From: Dehalococcoidia bacterium
GTDB taxonomy: Bacteria > Chloroflexota > Dehalococcoidia > Lucifugimonadales > Lucifugimonadaceae
Assembly (NCBI GenBank): GCA_028285005.1
Contig: JANQQP010000007.1
Coordinates: forward strand, 81,899 to 145,898
DNA length: 64,000 nt
Direction of reading: 5' to 3'
Shown: positions 15,983 through 24,512 of the stretch, piece after piece
Numbering within the stretch: position 1 is the stretch's first letter
Layout: the number at the start of each line of letters is the position of its first letter
The notes under the pieces: generated by a model
Database searches by the model: none
What the model saw: only the letters and a program-made list of their open reading frames with translations
What the model was told of the DNA's origin: nothing
Position numbers and translations under genes: made by a program

Positions 15983-16351
15983 ATGAACTCCTCCGACCAT
16001 CAACAGCCCATCGCCCGTATCACCGGGATCACCCTCGATGTCCATGACCTGCCGTCTGCGCGCGACTTCTGGCAGGCCGTGCTTGGCGTCGGCATCGATG
16101 AGCAGAGCGACGCGTGGGTGCTTTTCGCCCCTCAGCCGGGTTGTGCCGGCCTCAGCCTGCAGAAGGTCCCAGAAGGCAAAGAAAAGAAGAATCGGGCGCA
16201 CCCTGATCTCAAGATGACCGATTTCGAGGACGGAGTGCGTCGCCTGGAAGAGTTGGGCGCAACTATCGTCCGAGAGGTGACGAGCCCCAACGGCAACCAC
16301 TGGTTCATCATGCTCGATCCCGATGGCAACGAGTTCTGCGCCATCCAGTAA
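15983..16351 (+). CDS. VOC (glyoxalase/bleomycin resistance) superfamily protein
   Basis: A 122-residue two-module VOC protein. Typical features: GITLDVHDLPSARDFWQAVLGV at the start of module 1 and NHWFIMLDPDGNEFCAIQ at the end of module 2. ATG follows GGAGAGGAGAGAAGG. Members are metal-dependent lyases, isomerases or dioxygenases, or drug-binding proteins; the function cannot be set from sequence. Confidence 0.85.
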   Translation: MNSSDHQQPIARITGITLDVHDLPSARDFWQAVLGVGIDEQSDAWVLFAPQPGCAGLSLQKVPEGKEKKNRAHPDLKMTDFEDGVRRLEELGATIVREVTSPNGNHWFIMLDPDGNEFCAIQ

Positions 16352-16446
16352 ACGATCACCAATTGATGTGACCGGTTATCAGACCGCTCGGACTCCAGCA
16401 ATCTAACCTTGGTTCAGGTTGCAATTCAGACTCACCGGGACACCAG

Positions 16447-17274
16447 ATGACAGACCCGAACGAAGAGACTGCGCTCAGTCAGCCAATGCCACGTGCGTGG
16501 CTGCCGGAGGGCGAGCGAAGCGCGGTGTATCGCCGTGGGGACACAGTCGTGCGCGCTGCTAGCCCGTGGACACCGTCCACACATGCATTGCTGCGTCACC
16601 TCGAGAACGTCGGATTCGACGGTGCGCCACGACTTGTTGGAACGGGCATTGGCGAGGACGGCCGTGAGGAATTGCACTTCATCGAAGGCGAGTTCGTGCA
16701 CCCGGGCTCGTGGACGCTCGACGGCGCGTACGCGGTTGGCAAGTTTCTAAAGAGCCTGCATGCAGCGACGGCCAGTTTTCAGGCCGGGCCGGATATGGAC
16801 TGGTCTCCATGGTTCGGGCGAGACATTGGCGATGGCTCGCCGAAAATCATCAGCCACTGTGATGTAGCGCCGTGGAACATCGTCGTGAGAGATGGACTTC
16901 CGGTCGCTCTGATCGACTGGGAATATGCTGGACCTGTCGAGCCGTTGGTCGAGCTTGCACAGGCCTGCTGGCTAAACGCCAAGCTGCACAGCGATGATGT
17001 TGCTGAGCTAGAAGGACTGGGCCCGCTTGCGGAGCGTGCGAAGCTGCTCAGGGCGATCGTCGATGGCTATGAGCTGCCTTCAGAGCAGCGAAAAGGGTTC
17101 ATCGACCGAATAATCCAGTTCGTAGTCTGCGACACCGCCGAACAGGCTGACGAGGTTGGCGTCACGCCCGACACCAGGGACCCCGAGCCTCTTTGGGGCA
17201 TGACGTGGCGTGCGAGGGCCGGTGCATGGATCGTGCGGAACAGGAAGGCGCTTCAACAGGCGCTTACCAACTGA
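16447..17274 (+). CDS. Aminoglycoside phosphotransferase (APH)-like kinase
   Basis: A 275-residue protein kinase-like fold enzyme. The catalytic loop is SHCDVAPWNIVV (H-x-D-x-x-x-x-N) and the metal motif LIDWEYAG stands where DFG/DWE is found in APH enzymes. The N-lobe has a VVRAASPW Lys-less strand, and ELHFIEGEFV matches the hinge region. Family members phosphorylate small hydroxylated molecules such as choline, homoserine or aminoglycosides; there is no basis for calling resistance here. Confidence 0.85.
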   Translation: MTDPNEETALSQPMPRAWLPEGERSAVYRRGDTVVRAASPWTPSTHALLRHLENVGFDGAPRLVGTGIGEDGREELHFIEGEFVHPGSWTLDGAYAVGKFLKSLHAATASFQAGPDMDWSPWFGRDIGDGSPKIISHCDVAPWNIVVRDGLPVALIDWEYAGPVEPLVELAQACWLNAKLHSDDVAELEGLGPLAERAKLLRAIVDGYELPSEQRKGFIDRIIQFVVCDTAEQADEVGVTPDTRDPEPLWGMTWRARAGAWIVRNRKALQQALTN

Positions 17275-17390
17275 TTCAGGCGCCATCTTTGCCACTTCTC
17301 TGATTCCGCATTAAGGTCAGGCCCATTCGAGCAGATCGAGTCGTCGCAGGTCTTAACGGCTCTGCAGTCACGTCGAGGGGAGCCCAGAAA

Positions 17391-18254
17391 ATGCCGATCA
17401 CAGTTGGCCAGGGAGATTTCAAGTACGAGCTGATCGAAGGCTGGGGCACGCTGCCCGATGGCTGGGTGTTCAAGCAGGTCGCAGCGGTGGCGGTCGATGA
17501 TCAGGACGATGTGTATGTATTCAACCGCTCTGATCATCCGGTGATCAAGTTCGACCGAGACGGCAACTTTCTATCGGCGTGGGGCGAAGGCATGTTCCCG
17601 AGCGCTCACGGTATGTGTTTCGGGCAGGACGGCTCGCTGTGGCTGGCTGACAACGGCAACCACACGGTCCGCAACTTCACCACTGACGGCGAGCTGATCC
17701 GCACGCTGGGCACTGAGGGCGTTGCGAACGACAACGAGCCGTTCAACAAGCCGACCGACGTCGCTGTGGCCTCAAACGGAGACCTGTATGTATCAGATGG
17801 CTACGGCAATACCCGAGTGCACGTGTTCTCGCCGGATGGTGACCTGAAGTTCTCATGGGGCCAGACCGAGAGCATGCCGGGCGTCTGGGACGGCGATTTC
17901 AACCTGCCTCACAACATCTGGATTCACAAGGACCTGGTGTACGTGGCAGACCGGGAGAACCACAGGGTTCAGGTGTTCAACCTGGACGGTTCGCACGCCG
18001 ATACCTGGACGGACTTCATTCAGCCCACAGACATCTTCATTGACCAGGACGATGTGGCTTACGTTGCCGAGCTACGCAACCGCATTTCGATCTCCGACCT
18101 GTCCGGCAATGTGAAGAGCCGCTGGGGCCGCTTTCCGACCGATGAGCCAGGCATGTTCAAGGCACCACACGGCATCTGGGTCGACTCTCACGGCGATCTG
18201 TATGTAGGCGAGGTGCTGGAGGGCCAGCGCATCCAGAAGTTCAGGCGGGTGTAG
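17391..18254 (+). CDS. NHL-repeat beta-propeller protein
   Basis: A 287-residue protein built of about six NHL blades, each with the pattern D..V(Y/W)(V/L)(A/S)D..N.R(V/I).(V/K)F...G, e.g. GSLWLADNGNHTVRNFTTDG, GDLYVSDGYGNTRVHVF, DLVYVADRENHRVQVFNLDG and GDLYVGEVLEGQRIQKF. No signal peptide. The closest enzymatic homologues are peptidylglycine lyase-like propellers, but a catalytic role is uncertain. ATG follows GAGGGGAG. Confidence 0.88.
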   Translation: MPITVGQGDFKYELIEGWGTLPDGWVFKQVAAVAVDDQDDVYVFNRSDHPVIKFDRDGNFLSAWGEGMFPSAHGMCFGQDGSLWLADNGNHTVRNFTTDGELIRTLGTEGVANDNEPFNKPTDVAVASNGDLYVSDGYGNTRVHVFSPDGDLKFSWGQTESMPGVWDGDFNLPHNIWIHKDLVYVADRENHRVQVFNLDGSHADTWTDFIQPTDIFIDQDDVAYVAELRNRISISDLSGNVKSRWGRFPTDEPGMFKAPHGIWVDSHGDLYVGEVLEGQRIQKFRRV

Positions 18255-18313
18255 GCGGGCGTTTGCCGACATCCTGGGGCTGTCAGAAGGGTGGCGTTCC
18301 GACCCACCGGCAC

Positions 18314-18575
18314 CTCATCCCGACCAACGCGGAGGGATCTGACCATTGATCCCACTCGAGCGAGAGATTCTGAATCAAGTTCAGAATGACAGACACCTGC
18401 CATTCTGAGCATGTCGAAGAGCGGCTGCCAATCCCCTCTCCCAGCTTGGGAGAGGGCTAGGGTGAGGGTCATCCCTCTGACTCGCAGCCTGCTAACTCAG
18501 CGACAACCCACCCTCTAGCTCCCTCCCTGTCAGGGAGGGAGAACAAGCTGCCATCCTGAGCTTGTCGAAGGGTGG
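18314..18575 (+). repeat. Mosaic intergenic repeat, copy A (full length)
   Basis: First of two near-identical direct copies (partner 20473-20749). Modules in order: CATCCCGACCAACGCGGAGG with GATCTGACC; a hairpin ATTCTGAATCAAGTTCAGAAT at 18367-18387 followed by GACAG; a hairpin CTCTCCCAGCTTGGGAGAG near 18435; ACAACCCACCCTCTAGC; a hairpin CTCCCTCCCTG/CAGGGAGGGAG near 18520-18541; and CATCCTGAGCTTGTCGAAGG. Related copies lie at 51875-51956, 58041-58303 (inverted) and 59085-59218. Confidence 0.85.
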
Positions 18576-19406
18576 CTAAAGTGCCCTTTTCTCGGTTCGA
18601 CCCGGAAAAATACTTAACAACCCGGGCGTTTTTCTCGGTTTCCGGCGCATGCGGCGCATTTGAACTGGGAGGCACGTCAAAACGGGTCGGTTTCTGGGCT
18701 ACGCGTCACGCGAAAACCGCTTCCTTATGCGCTGATAAATACGCCGTTCCAAACCTGTCTGGCCGCTATTGCGCCATGTATGTATCGCCCTTTGCGCCGC
18801 GAATTCACTGTCTAGAGTGCGGAATGAGCCGATACATGTATCGCGTTCGCCGCACCGACGGCAGGCCTGGATTCGACCCGACCTGGCGCCATGACCGGCC
18901 CGGAAACCCGATACATACATCCGATCGCCAACCGTCCGAGCCTATGACCAAATCTTTAGTCACCACGTGAGAGTCCACACGGTACGGGCGCAAAATCTCT
19001 GATCAGGTCGTCGATACATATTGATGTGGGACTGCACGCACGGTCCGTACCGTGTAGGGCCCCGGAGGTGACCCAGGAGCTCCTCGCTGCACCGCCGGAC
19101 CTCGCCGGACCCAGGCAGGGCAGCGCAAGACGGCACATCGCGGCACAAACCGGCATATGTATCAGCAAAAGTGCTCATGCGGCGCATTTTCAGCCGAATC
19201 CGGCAACATGCCGTTGATTTGCCGAAATATGAGGGCACACACGCAGCACATTCACCAGCAGTGCAGGCAATATAGGGGCGTGAGGAGCGGCAACATGCCG
19301 GTGTCGACGAGCGACAATCTCGTCGCGGGCACGATCCTCGCGAAAAGGACTGTCGAAGAGCGGTCCGGCCGCAGTGATTGAGAGCCTCGAAAACGGAGCG
19401 TCTGCG
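18576..19406. other. Noncoding island with clustered GATACAT/ATGTATC sites
   Basis: About 830 bases with no convincing gene. It holds five copies of the 7-mer GATACAT or its complement (18780, 18831-18842 double, 18910, 19013, 19157), two copies of GCATGCGGCGCATTT-like sequence (18647-18661 and 19176-19189), GGCAACATGCCG twice (19202, 19289), and an imperfect palindrome CACGGTCCGTACCGTG (19039-19054). It leads into the winged-helix-like gene at 19407 and may be its control region. Confidence 0.55.
18830..18843. promoter_or_regulatory. 14-bp perfect palindrome CGATACATGTATCG
   Basis: The exact palindrome CGATACATGTATCG is the best copy of the GATACAT site that recurs within 400 bases at 18780-18786, 18910-18916, 19013-19019 and 19157-19163, with a further copy at 20762-20768. 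A perfect dyad with half-site repeats suggests binding by a dimeric DNA-binding protein, plausibly that encoded at 19407-20264. This is inference. Confidence 0.5.
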
Positions 19407-20264
19407 ATGGCAAGGCTTGGAGAATACGAATACCCCGAGATCGGCCTGCTTGAGAGCATCGAGCTTGGCAAGAAGATCTCCCGCGAGTTCGCCGGAGAGG
19501 TGTCCAGGCACGGTTTGGCCCGTTCGCTGGGCATGGCAGAACGTGGAGGCGCCTTTGCGGCCCGTATAGGCGCTCTCAGGATGTGGGGAATCGTAACTGG
19601 ACGATCCCGGTTGAGGGTGAGCCGAGATGGACTGAGAGCGGTGAACCCACTCTCGCCGCAGGAATCGGACGCTGCACGCAGGACGCTCGCTGCGCACGTG
19701 AACCTCTTCAAGGAGATGGGCGGGCGCATGAGTGCAGGCCCGTACGACCACGCGCGGCTTGCGGTGCTGGTAGAGGAGATCACCGGCGCGGATAGGCCGA
19801 CGGTTGCGGGGAAGATCGTGGCGCTTGACCGCGTGTTCTCCGAGGTGAGGCCGCTGCTTGGAGGCCGTACGGCATATAGAGCCGAACTGAGTTCAAATAC
19901 AAGCTCGCCGACGCCTGAAGAGCTATCTAGCGGCGCTGTCGAAGACCGACCTATATATGCGTCTCAGCACGGATCAGAGCAGGTGATGCCGCCCGGATTG
20001 GCCGGATCTGCGATAGCTGACAGGCTACCTGAAGCCGAGTCCGGGCCTGTGGGTGGGCACTCAGACGCTGATTCTGAGTTGCTGGGTGATGTGCCGCGTA
20101 TAGAAATCGTGCTGCCAGACGGCCGACTCTCCCTTCCTGAGAGCGTTTCGAACATGGATGCCGCACTCACCGTGCTGTGGGCTCGCAGGCAGTTGTTGGC
20201 TGCGATGGACGCGAGCAATGGCAAAGCGTCGCCACCACCGCCCGTCGATCTGCCACAGAAGTAG
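19407..20264 (+). CDS. Putative winged-helix DNA-binding protein
   Basis: A 285-residue protein. ATG at 19407 follows GGAG by eight bases; an upstream GTG at 19374 has no such site. The N-terminal 90 residues resemble a winged helix: EIGLLESIELGKKISREFAG, ARSLGMAERGGAFAARIGALRMWGIVTG (recognition-helix-like with R-ALR-WG) and RLRVSRDGLRAVNP (wing). The central part is helical and the C-terminal 130 residues are Ser/Pro/Glu-rich and low in complexity before a final helix. The gene lies between two direct repeats with a cluster of palindromic sites upstream, so it may be an autoregulated factor of a mobile or accessory island. Family not recognised. Confidence 0.65.
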   Translation: MARLGEYEYPEIGLLESIELGKKISREFAGEVSRHGLARSLGMAERGGAFAARIGALRMWGIVTGRSRLRVSRDGLRAVNPLSPQESDAARRTLAAHVNLFKEMGGRMSAGPYDHARLAVLVEEITGADRPTVAGKIVALDRVFSEVRPLLGGRTAYRAELSSNTSSPTPEELSSGAVEDRPIYASQHGSEQVMPPGLAGSAIADRLPEAESGPVGGHSDADSELLGDVPRIEIVLPDGRLSLPESVSNMDAALTVLWARRQLLAAMDASNGKASPPPPVDLPQK

Positions 20265-20365
20265 CCTCGCGATCTGTATGTAGTGTTCAAGTGCGCGATT
20301 TGGGCGGGTGAGGTGACGATCTGTACGGTGTTGGTGTGTAGTTGGCGGTCGGCCTTTGGCCGACA

Positions 20366-20449
20366 TCACCCTCTCCCTCAATCCCTCTCCCATCGAGGGA
20401 GAGGGGAGACGAAGCATCCCATTCCCTAACTCCCTCCCAGCGAATAAGT
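20366..20449 (+). repeat. Truncated intergenic repeat fragment (B')
   Basis: Contains ATCACCCTCTCCCTCAATC, a hairpin CCCTCTCCCATCGAGGGAGAGGG and CTAACTCCCTCCCAG, i.e. pieces of the same mosaic repeat family just upstream of copy B. The 20265-20908 gap otherwise holds copy B, a single ATGTATC site at 20762 and the aldolase promoter region. Confidence 0.6.
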
Positions 20450-20472
20450 GTTGTTTGGACCCTTCAATAAGT

Positions 20473-20749
20473 CATCCCGACCATCGCGGAGGGATCTGAC
20501 CGTTGATCCTGCTCCAACGAGAGATTCTGAATCAAGTTCAGAATGACAGATTTCGCCCACTCTTCGACAAGCTCAGGATGACGGCTTGTCGAAGGGCGCT
20601 CAATCCCCTCTCCCAGCTTGGGAGAGGGTTAGGGTGAGGGTCATCCTTCTGACTGGCAGCCTGTTACCTGAGCAACAACCCACCCTCTAACTCCCTCCCT
20701 GACAGGGAGGGAGAAGATACCCGCCAACCTCAGCTTGTCGAAGAGTGGG
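20473..20749 (+). repeat. Mosaic intergenic repeat, copy B (full length)
   Basis: Same module order as copy A (18314-18575) in the same orientation: CATCCCGACC, GGAGGGATCTGACC, ATTCTGAATCAAGTTCAGAAT hairpin, CTCTCCCAGCTTGGGAGAG hairpin, CTCCCTCCCTG/CAGGGAGGGAG hairpin and a terminal CAGCTTGTCGAAG. Copies A and B flank the winged-helix-like gene and the site cluster. Confidence 0.85.
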
Positions 20750-20908
20750 CTGCACGGCTGTATGTATCGCGGGCCTGATCTCGATTCCAGCTTCCCGCAG
20801 GTGTTCGCGCTATGATGCGGCTCGACGCGCAAATCGGCGCCAGACGACTGCAAGATTCGTTCTGGCGCACTCAAACAAAGCACTACGCGCAACATCACGG
20901 GAGCTGAT

Positions 20909-21637
20909 ATGGCAGGCGAAGAGAACCTGAAAGAGCGGATCAGGAGAGGCGAGACGACGATTGGCGTTTCAGTCCCCTGGAACGCTACGAAGAGCCAGAT
21001 CGAAGACATCTGGAGCAAGGACGATCAGTACAACTACATTGCCGTCGATTCGCAGCACAACCCGCTGGATGAATCGATGCTGCAATCAGTGTGCGTCGCT
21101 GCCCAGGAGCTCTCAATTCCCGTTCATTTCCGGATCAAGCACACGAACTACACCTTTCAGATCGGAAACTGGCTAGACCTGGGCCCCAGCAGCATCGAGG
21201 TGCCGCAGACAGAGCTCGAATCAACGGCCCAGGAGGCTGTCGACTATTTCTACTACCGGCCGATGGGCAAGAGGAGTTGGGGAGGAGCGACCCGAGTCGG
21301 CATCGAGGCCCGTTCGGACATTCACGAGTACAAGGACTGGTGGAACCAGTTCGGTGTACTGATGCTGCAGGTGGAGTCGATCCAGGCGATCACCAACATT
21401 CCGCAGCTTGTCAGACCGGGTGTCGACTGCGTTTCCTGGGGGCCCGCGGATCTCTCGCTCGACCGTGAGGCGCACCCTCACCATGCGATCGCTGGCTCGG
21501 ACGATGCGGCGATGGAGTACGCGGTCAAGGTGGCGAACGACTCAGGCGTGAAGCTGATGGTCCGCAACTACGACTGGAAGCTGCGTGAGAAGTACCTGGA
21601 GATGGGCGCGACAGTGCTGCTGGAGCTTCCGAAGTAA
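20909..21637 (+). CDS. HpcH/HpaI aldolase family protein
   Basis: A 242-residue class II (metal-dependent) pyruvate aldolase/citrate-lyase-like protein. It shows TTIGVSVPWNATKSQIEDI at the N-terminus, IPVHFRIKH, EVPQTEL, LQVES with the metal Glu and SWGPADLSL with the metal Asp, and a typical C-terminal KLMVRNYD. In related enzymes the family cleaves 2-keto-3-deoxy acids to pyruvate and an aldehyde; substrate unknown here. ATG is five bases after GGGAG. Confidence 0.85.
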   Translation: MAGEENLKERIRRGETTIGVSVPWNATKSQIEDIWSKDDQYNYIAVDSQHNPLDESMLQSVCVAAQELSIPVHFRIKHTNYTFQIGNWLDLGPSSIEVPQTELESTAQEAVDYFYYRPMGKRSWGGATRVGIEARSDIHEYKDWWNQFGVLMLQVESIQAITNIPQLVRPGVDCVSWGPADLSLDREAHPHHAIAGSDDAAMEYAVKVANDSGVKLMVRNYDWKLREKYLEMGATVLLELPK

Positions 21638-21708
21638 GCGCAGACACGTAGTGGTTCTACCGCGTACCGGGAAGTTGCCGGACGGTGTGCGGTCGAATGG
21701 AGACGATT

Positions 21709-22515
21709 ATGGCAGAGCAATCGAGTAATCCCGCTTACCTTTTCGATAGCTACTTTGGGCCGTCGGTGTTCCAGCCGTGGGCCAGACGATTGATCGACGC
21801 CGCCGACCTGAAGCCGGGCGAAGCGGTGCTCGACCTGGCGTGTGCCACCGGGACGGTTGCCCGGATTATTGGCGCCGGCGGTCAGAACCGTGTTGTTGGG
21901 CTGGATTTCAGCCCGAAGATGCTGGAGGTGGCGCGAAGCACAGGCCAATCCCAGGGTCTTGAGATCGAATGGCTCGAAGGATCAGCGGACAGCATGCCGT
22001 TTGACGACGCGAGCTTTGACCTCGTGATCTGCCAGCATGGTCTGCAGTTCTTCCCTGACCGCGTTGGCGCTGCCAGAGAGGTCTACCGGGTACTCAAGCC
22101 GGGCGGGAGGCTGGTTGCGAACGTCTGGCAGGGCGTTGAAAGGCAGTCGCTGTGGGGTGTGATCTTCGAGACGGTCTCGAACAGGCTCAATGTGCCGATG
22201 TCCGAGGCGGCCTTGCCGTTCATGATGGGTGACGAGGATGAACTGCGGAAATACGTGCTTAGCGGTGGGTTTTCGGCTGTTGAGATCACCGAACAGACGA
22301 TGGAGACTCGGTTTTCGCAGCCAGAGAAGTTCGTTCAGCTATCGGTGACTGCGGCGGGCGCTTCGATACCGACATTTGCCGCCATGGAGCAGGAGACGAG
22401 AGAAACTGTGATCGCCGAGATCGTAGACGCACTTGCGAGCCAGGTTGACGACTACATCGAGGACGGGCACGTGGTGACGCCGACCGTGCTGAACCAGGCG
22501 ATTGCATTCAAGTAG
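21709..22515 (+). CDS. Class I SAM-dependent methyltransferase (UbiE-like)
   Basis: A 268-residue methyltransferase. ATG at 21709 is six bases after GGAG; an earlier in-frame start lacks a site. SAM-binding motif I is VLDLACATGTVARI, motif II VGLDFSPKMLEVA, motif III SFDLVICQHGLQFFPD, followed by LKPGGRLVANVW. The C-terminal region has an EQTMETRF-style segment seen in methyltransferases of small hydrophobic acceptors. The acceptor is unknown. Confidence 0.87.
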   Translation: MAEQSSNPAYLFDSYFGPSVFQPWARRLIDAADLKPGEAVLDLACATGTVARIIGAGGQNRVVGLDFSPKMLEVARSTGQSQGLEIEWLEGSADSMPFDDASFDLVICQHGLQFFPDRVGAAREVYRVLKPGGRLVANVWQGVERQSLWGVIFETVSNRLNVPMSEAALPFMMGDEDELRKYVLSGGFSAVEITEQTMETRFSQPEKFVQLSVTAAGASIPTFAAMEQETRETVIAEIVDALASQVDDYIEDGHVVTPTVLNQAIAFK

Positions 22516-22570
22516 AGCCTCGCATTGGGGAATAGCCGCCTGGCGGTTCTACCGCGTATGGGAAAAGGTT

Positions 22571-23674
22571 CTACCTGAGGCCGATCAGGTCGTCTGGAAG
22601 AGCCTCTGGTCGTGCGCAGGTGGATTCGAGGTCGATCCTGCGACCAGAGTCCGAGCTTGTGCCGAAGGCCTGCATGATCTCTAGCACGTGCGCTGCGAGT
22701 TCTCCGCTGGCCCTGTGGAGGCGATCTGTGGCTATACCACCTGCCATATCGGCCACTCCAAGCCCGCGGGAGTTCTCTGAAAAGCGCCTGGTGACCGGCA
22801 CCTCTTCCCACTTTCCGGTTGTGCTCCGCAGAAGCCGAACCGGTCCGCCGAAGGTGTTCGGGTCGGGCACTGAGAGTGTTCCCTCCGAGCCGTAAATCTC
22901 CAGCCACGGCAGCTCCGCGCCCCAGACATCGAAGCTGGTCATCACCGTTGCTACGGCCCCGTTTGCGAAGCTCACGGCACCGGTGACGTGCGTCGGCACC
23001 TCGACATTGATCTTCGTGCCGTTCAACGGCTCGCTGGTGATAGTCCGTTCGGGATACGTGATGCGGGCGGTTCCAGACACCGAAACGGCAGGTCCGAGCA
23101 GGTTGACGAGTGCCGTTAGGTAGTAAGGACCCATGTCGAGCATTGGGCCGCCGCCTACCTGGTAGTAGAAGGCAGGCGCCGGGTGCCACCGCTCGTGGCC
23201 CGGTGTGGTGAAGAAAGCCGTCGCAGCTACGGGACGGCCGATGGCCCCAGCGTCGATCAGCTCACGGCAGGTCTGGATCCCTGCGCCCAGGAAAGTATCC
23301 GGTGCGCAGCCGACTCTCACGCCCGCATCGTCAGCAAGCTCAAGCAGTTCGGCCGCATCTCGATGCTCAATACTGAGCGGCTTCTCGCCGTAGACGTGCT
23401 TACCTGCACCGATGCCCGCTTTCATCACTTCGAAGTGGTATCCCGGCTGCGTCAGGTTGAGAACGATGTCGATCGAGTCATCTGCGAGGATCTGATCGGT
23501 CGTCACGGCCTTGATTGACGGATTAGCGGCTTCTACGGCTGCGGAGAGCTCAGGCTTTAGATCGGCACATGCCACCACCTCGATGGCCTCGAAGGTTGGC
23601 AAATTCTTAAAGTAGATGCCGCTGATGTTGCCGCAGCCGATCACGCCAAGCCGCAATGGAGCGTTTCCATTCAT
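22571..23674 (-). CDS. Gfo/Idh/MocA family oxidoreductase
   Basis: A 367-residue NAD(P)-dependent sugar dehydrogenase-like protein: Rossmann motif [30 protein letters not shown] with the catalytic-site Lys, then the alpha/beta C-domain with [22 protein letters not shown]. The start ATG at 23674 overlaps the stop of the ThuA gene as ATGA, so the two are translationally coupled. Together they resemble a sugar or trehalose-derivative catabolic unit. Substrate unknown. Confidence 0.9.
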   Translation of the reverse strand: MNGNAPLRLGVIGCGNISGIYFKNLPTFEAIEVVACADLKPELSAAVEAANPSIKAVTTDQILADDSIDIVLNLTQPGYHFEVMKAGIGAGKHVYGEKPLSIEHRDAAELLELADDAGVRVGCAPDTFLGAGIQTCRELIDAGAIGRPVAATAFFTTPGHERWHPAPAFYYQVGGGPMLDMGPYYLTALVNLLGPAVSVSGTARITYPERTITSEPLNGTKINVEVPTHVTGAVSFANGAVATVMTSFDVWGAELPWLEIYGSEGTLSVPDPNTFGGPVRLLRSTTGKWEEVPVTRRFSENSRGLGVADMAGGIATDRLHRASGELAAHVLEIMQAFGTSSDSGRRIDLESTCARPEALPDDLIGLR

Positions 23675-24321
23675 CGAGCCGCCCACAGCATTCCCCTTCG
23701 CATGATCTCGCGAGCCTCTGGAACGTCGAAGTCGGTGTATTGGTGGCCAACGGAACCGTAGAAGATCCGGCCTTTGCCCCATACGCGCTTCCAGTAGACC
23801 GGAATGGTGGCTCCCTTGATCCAGTACTGGCCCGCCTGATCGCCCTCGAAGGTGGTGGTGGCGAGCACCTCGTTCGACGGGTCGATGTGCATGTAGTACT
23901 GCTCCGAGTGCATCTTGAAATCGCCGATGCCCTCGGTGATTGGATCGTCGTGATTCGTGATGTTCACCTCGTAGTCGATGATGCCGCCGGGATGTGCGAC
24001 CCACTGACCTCCAACCATGAACTGGTAGGGCGGACTGTGGCGGAACGAGTCGGCCATGCAGCCGTGCCAGCCCGCCATACCAACTCCGGACTCAACGGCG
24101 GACTGGAGCCCGGCCAGCTGCTCGTTCGTGATGGTGTCCTGGGTCCAGATCGGGACAACGAGATCCAGCGCCGACATCACGTCCTCGTCGAGATAGATGT
24201 CGAGTGTCCGTTCACGCCTCACGCTGAAGCCGGCTGCTTCGAGGAGAGGTTGGAAGACGTCGGCACTCTTTTCCGGCGTGTGGCCTTCCCAGCCACCGAC
24301 CATCATCAAGGCGTTTTTCAA
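23671..24321 (-). CDS. ThuA-like domain protein (trehalose utilization family)
   Basis: A 216-residue class I glutamine amidotransferase-like protein of the ThuA family. It contains [39 protein letters not shown] in the position of the nucleophile elbow, [13 protein letters not shown] and the end motif [32 protein letters not shown]. The start is TTG at 24321. ThuA proteins accompany dehydrogenases in rhizobial trehalose use. It is coupled with the downstream oxidoreductase. Confidence 0.88.
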   Translation of the reverse strand: MKNALMMVGGWEGHTPEKSADVFQPLLEAAGFSVRRERTLDIYLDEDVMSALDLVVPIWTQDTITNEQLAGLQSAVESGVGMAGWHGCMADSFRHSPPYQFMVGGQWVAHPGGIIDYEVNITNHDDPITEGIGDFKMHSEQYYMHIDPSNEVLATTTFEGDQAGQYWIKGATIPVYWKRVWGKGRIFYGSVGHQYTDFDVPEAREIMRRGMLWAAR

Positions 24322-24512
24322 GTTCGGTTCTCTGTACTACGCACGGTTTTTGGGACGGACGGGAGTGAGCGGGACGGCTAATTGGGCCACGGAACTCTAG
24401 CACTTGCCCGCGACTGTTGTAGTTTTGGTCGTGAGAGCCCGCTGGCCGCAGACTAATAGCCGGATATGCGGCACAATCACTGCTTCGCCGTGATTCATAT
24501 GAATGGGAAGCC

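Noticed and set aside
18572..18970. 132-codon plus-strand frame with a Cys-x-x-Cys and several Met-Tyr codons
   Set aside because: It begins within the end of repeat copy A, has no ribosome site and no family features, and its Met-Tyr codons come from ATGTATC sites.
18699..18993. Minus-strand frames beginning Met-Tyr (ATGTAT)
   Set aside because: They start at the GATACAT motif copies, which create ATG-TAT on the opposite strand, and lack ribosome sites and coding character.
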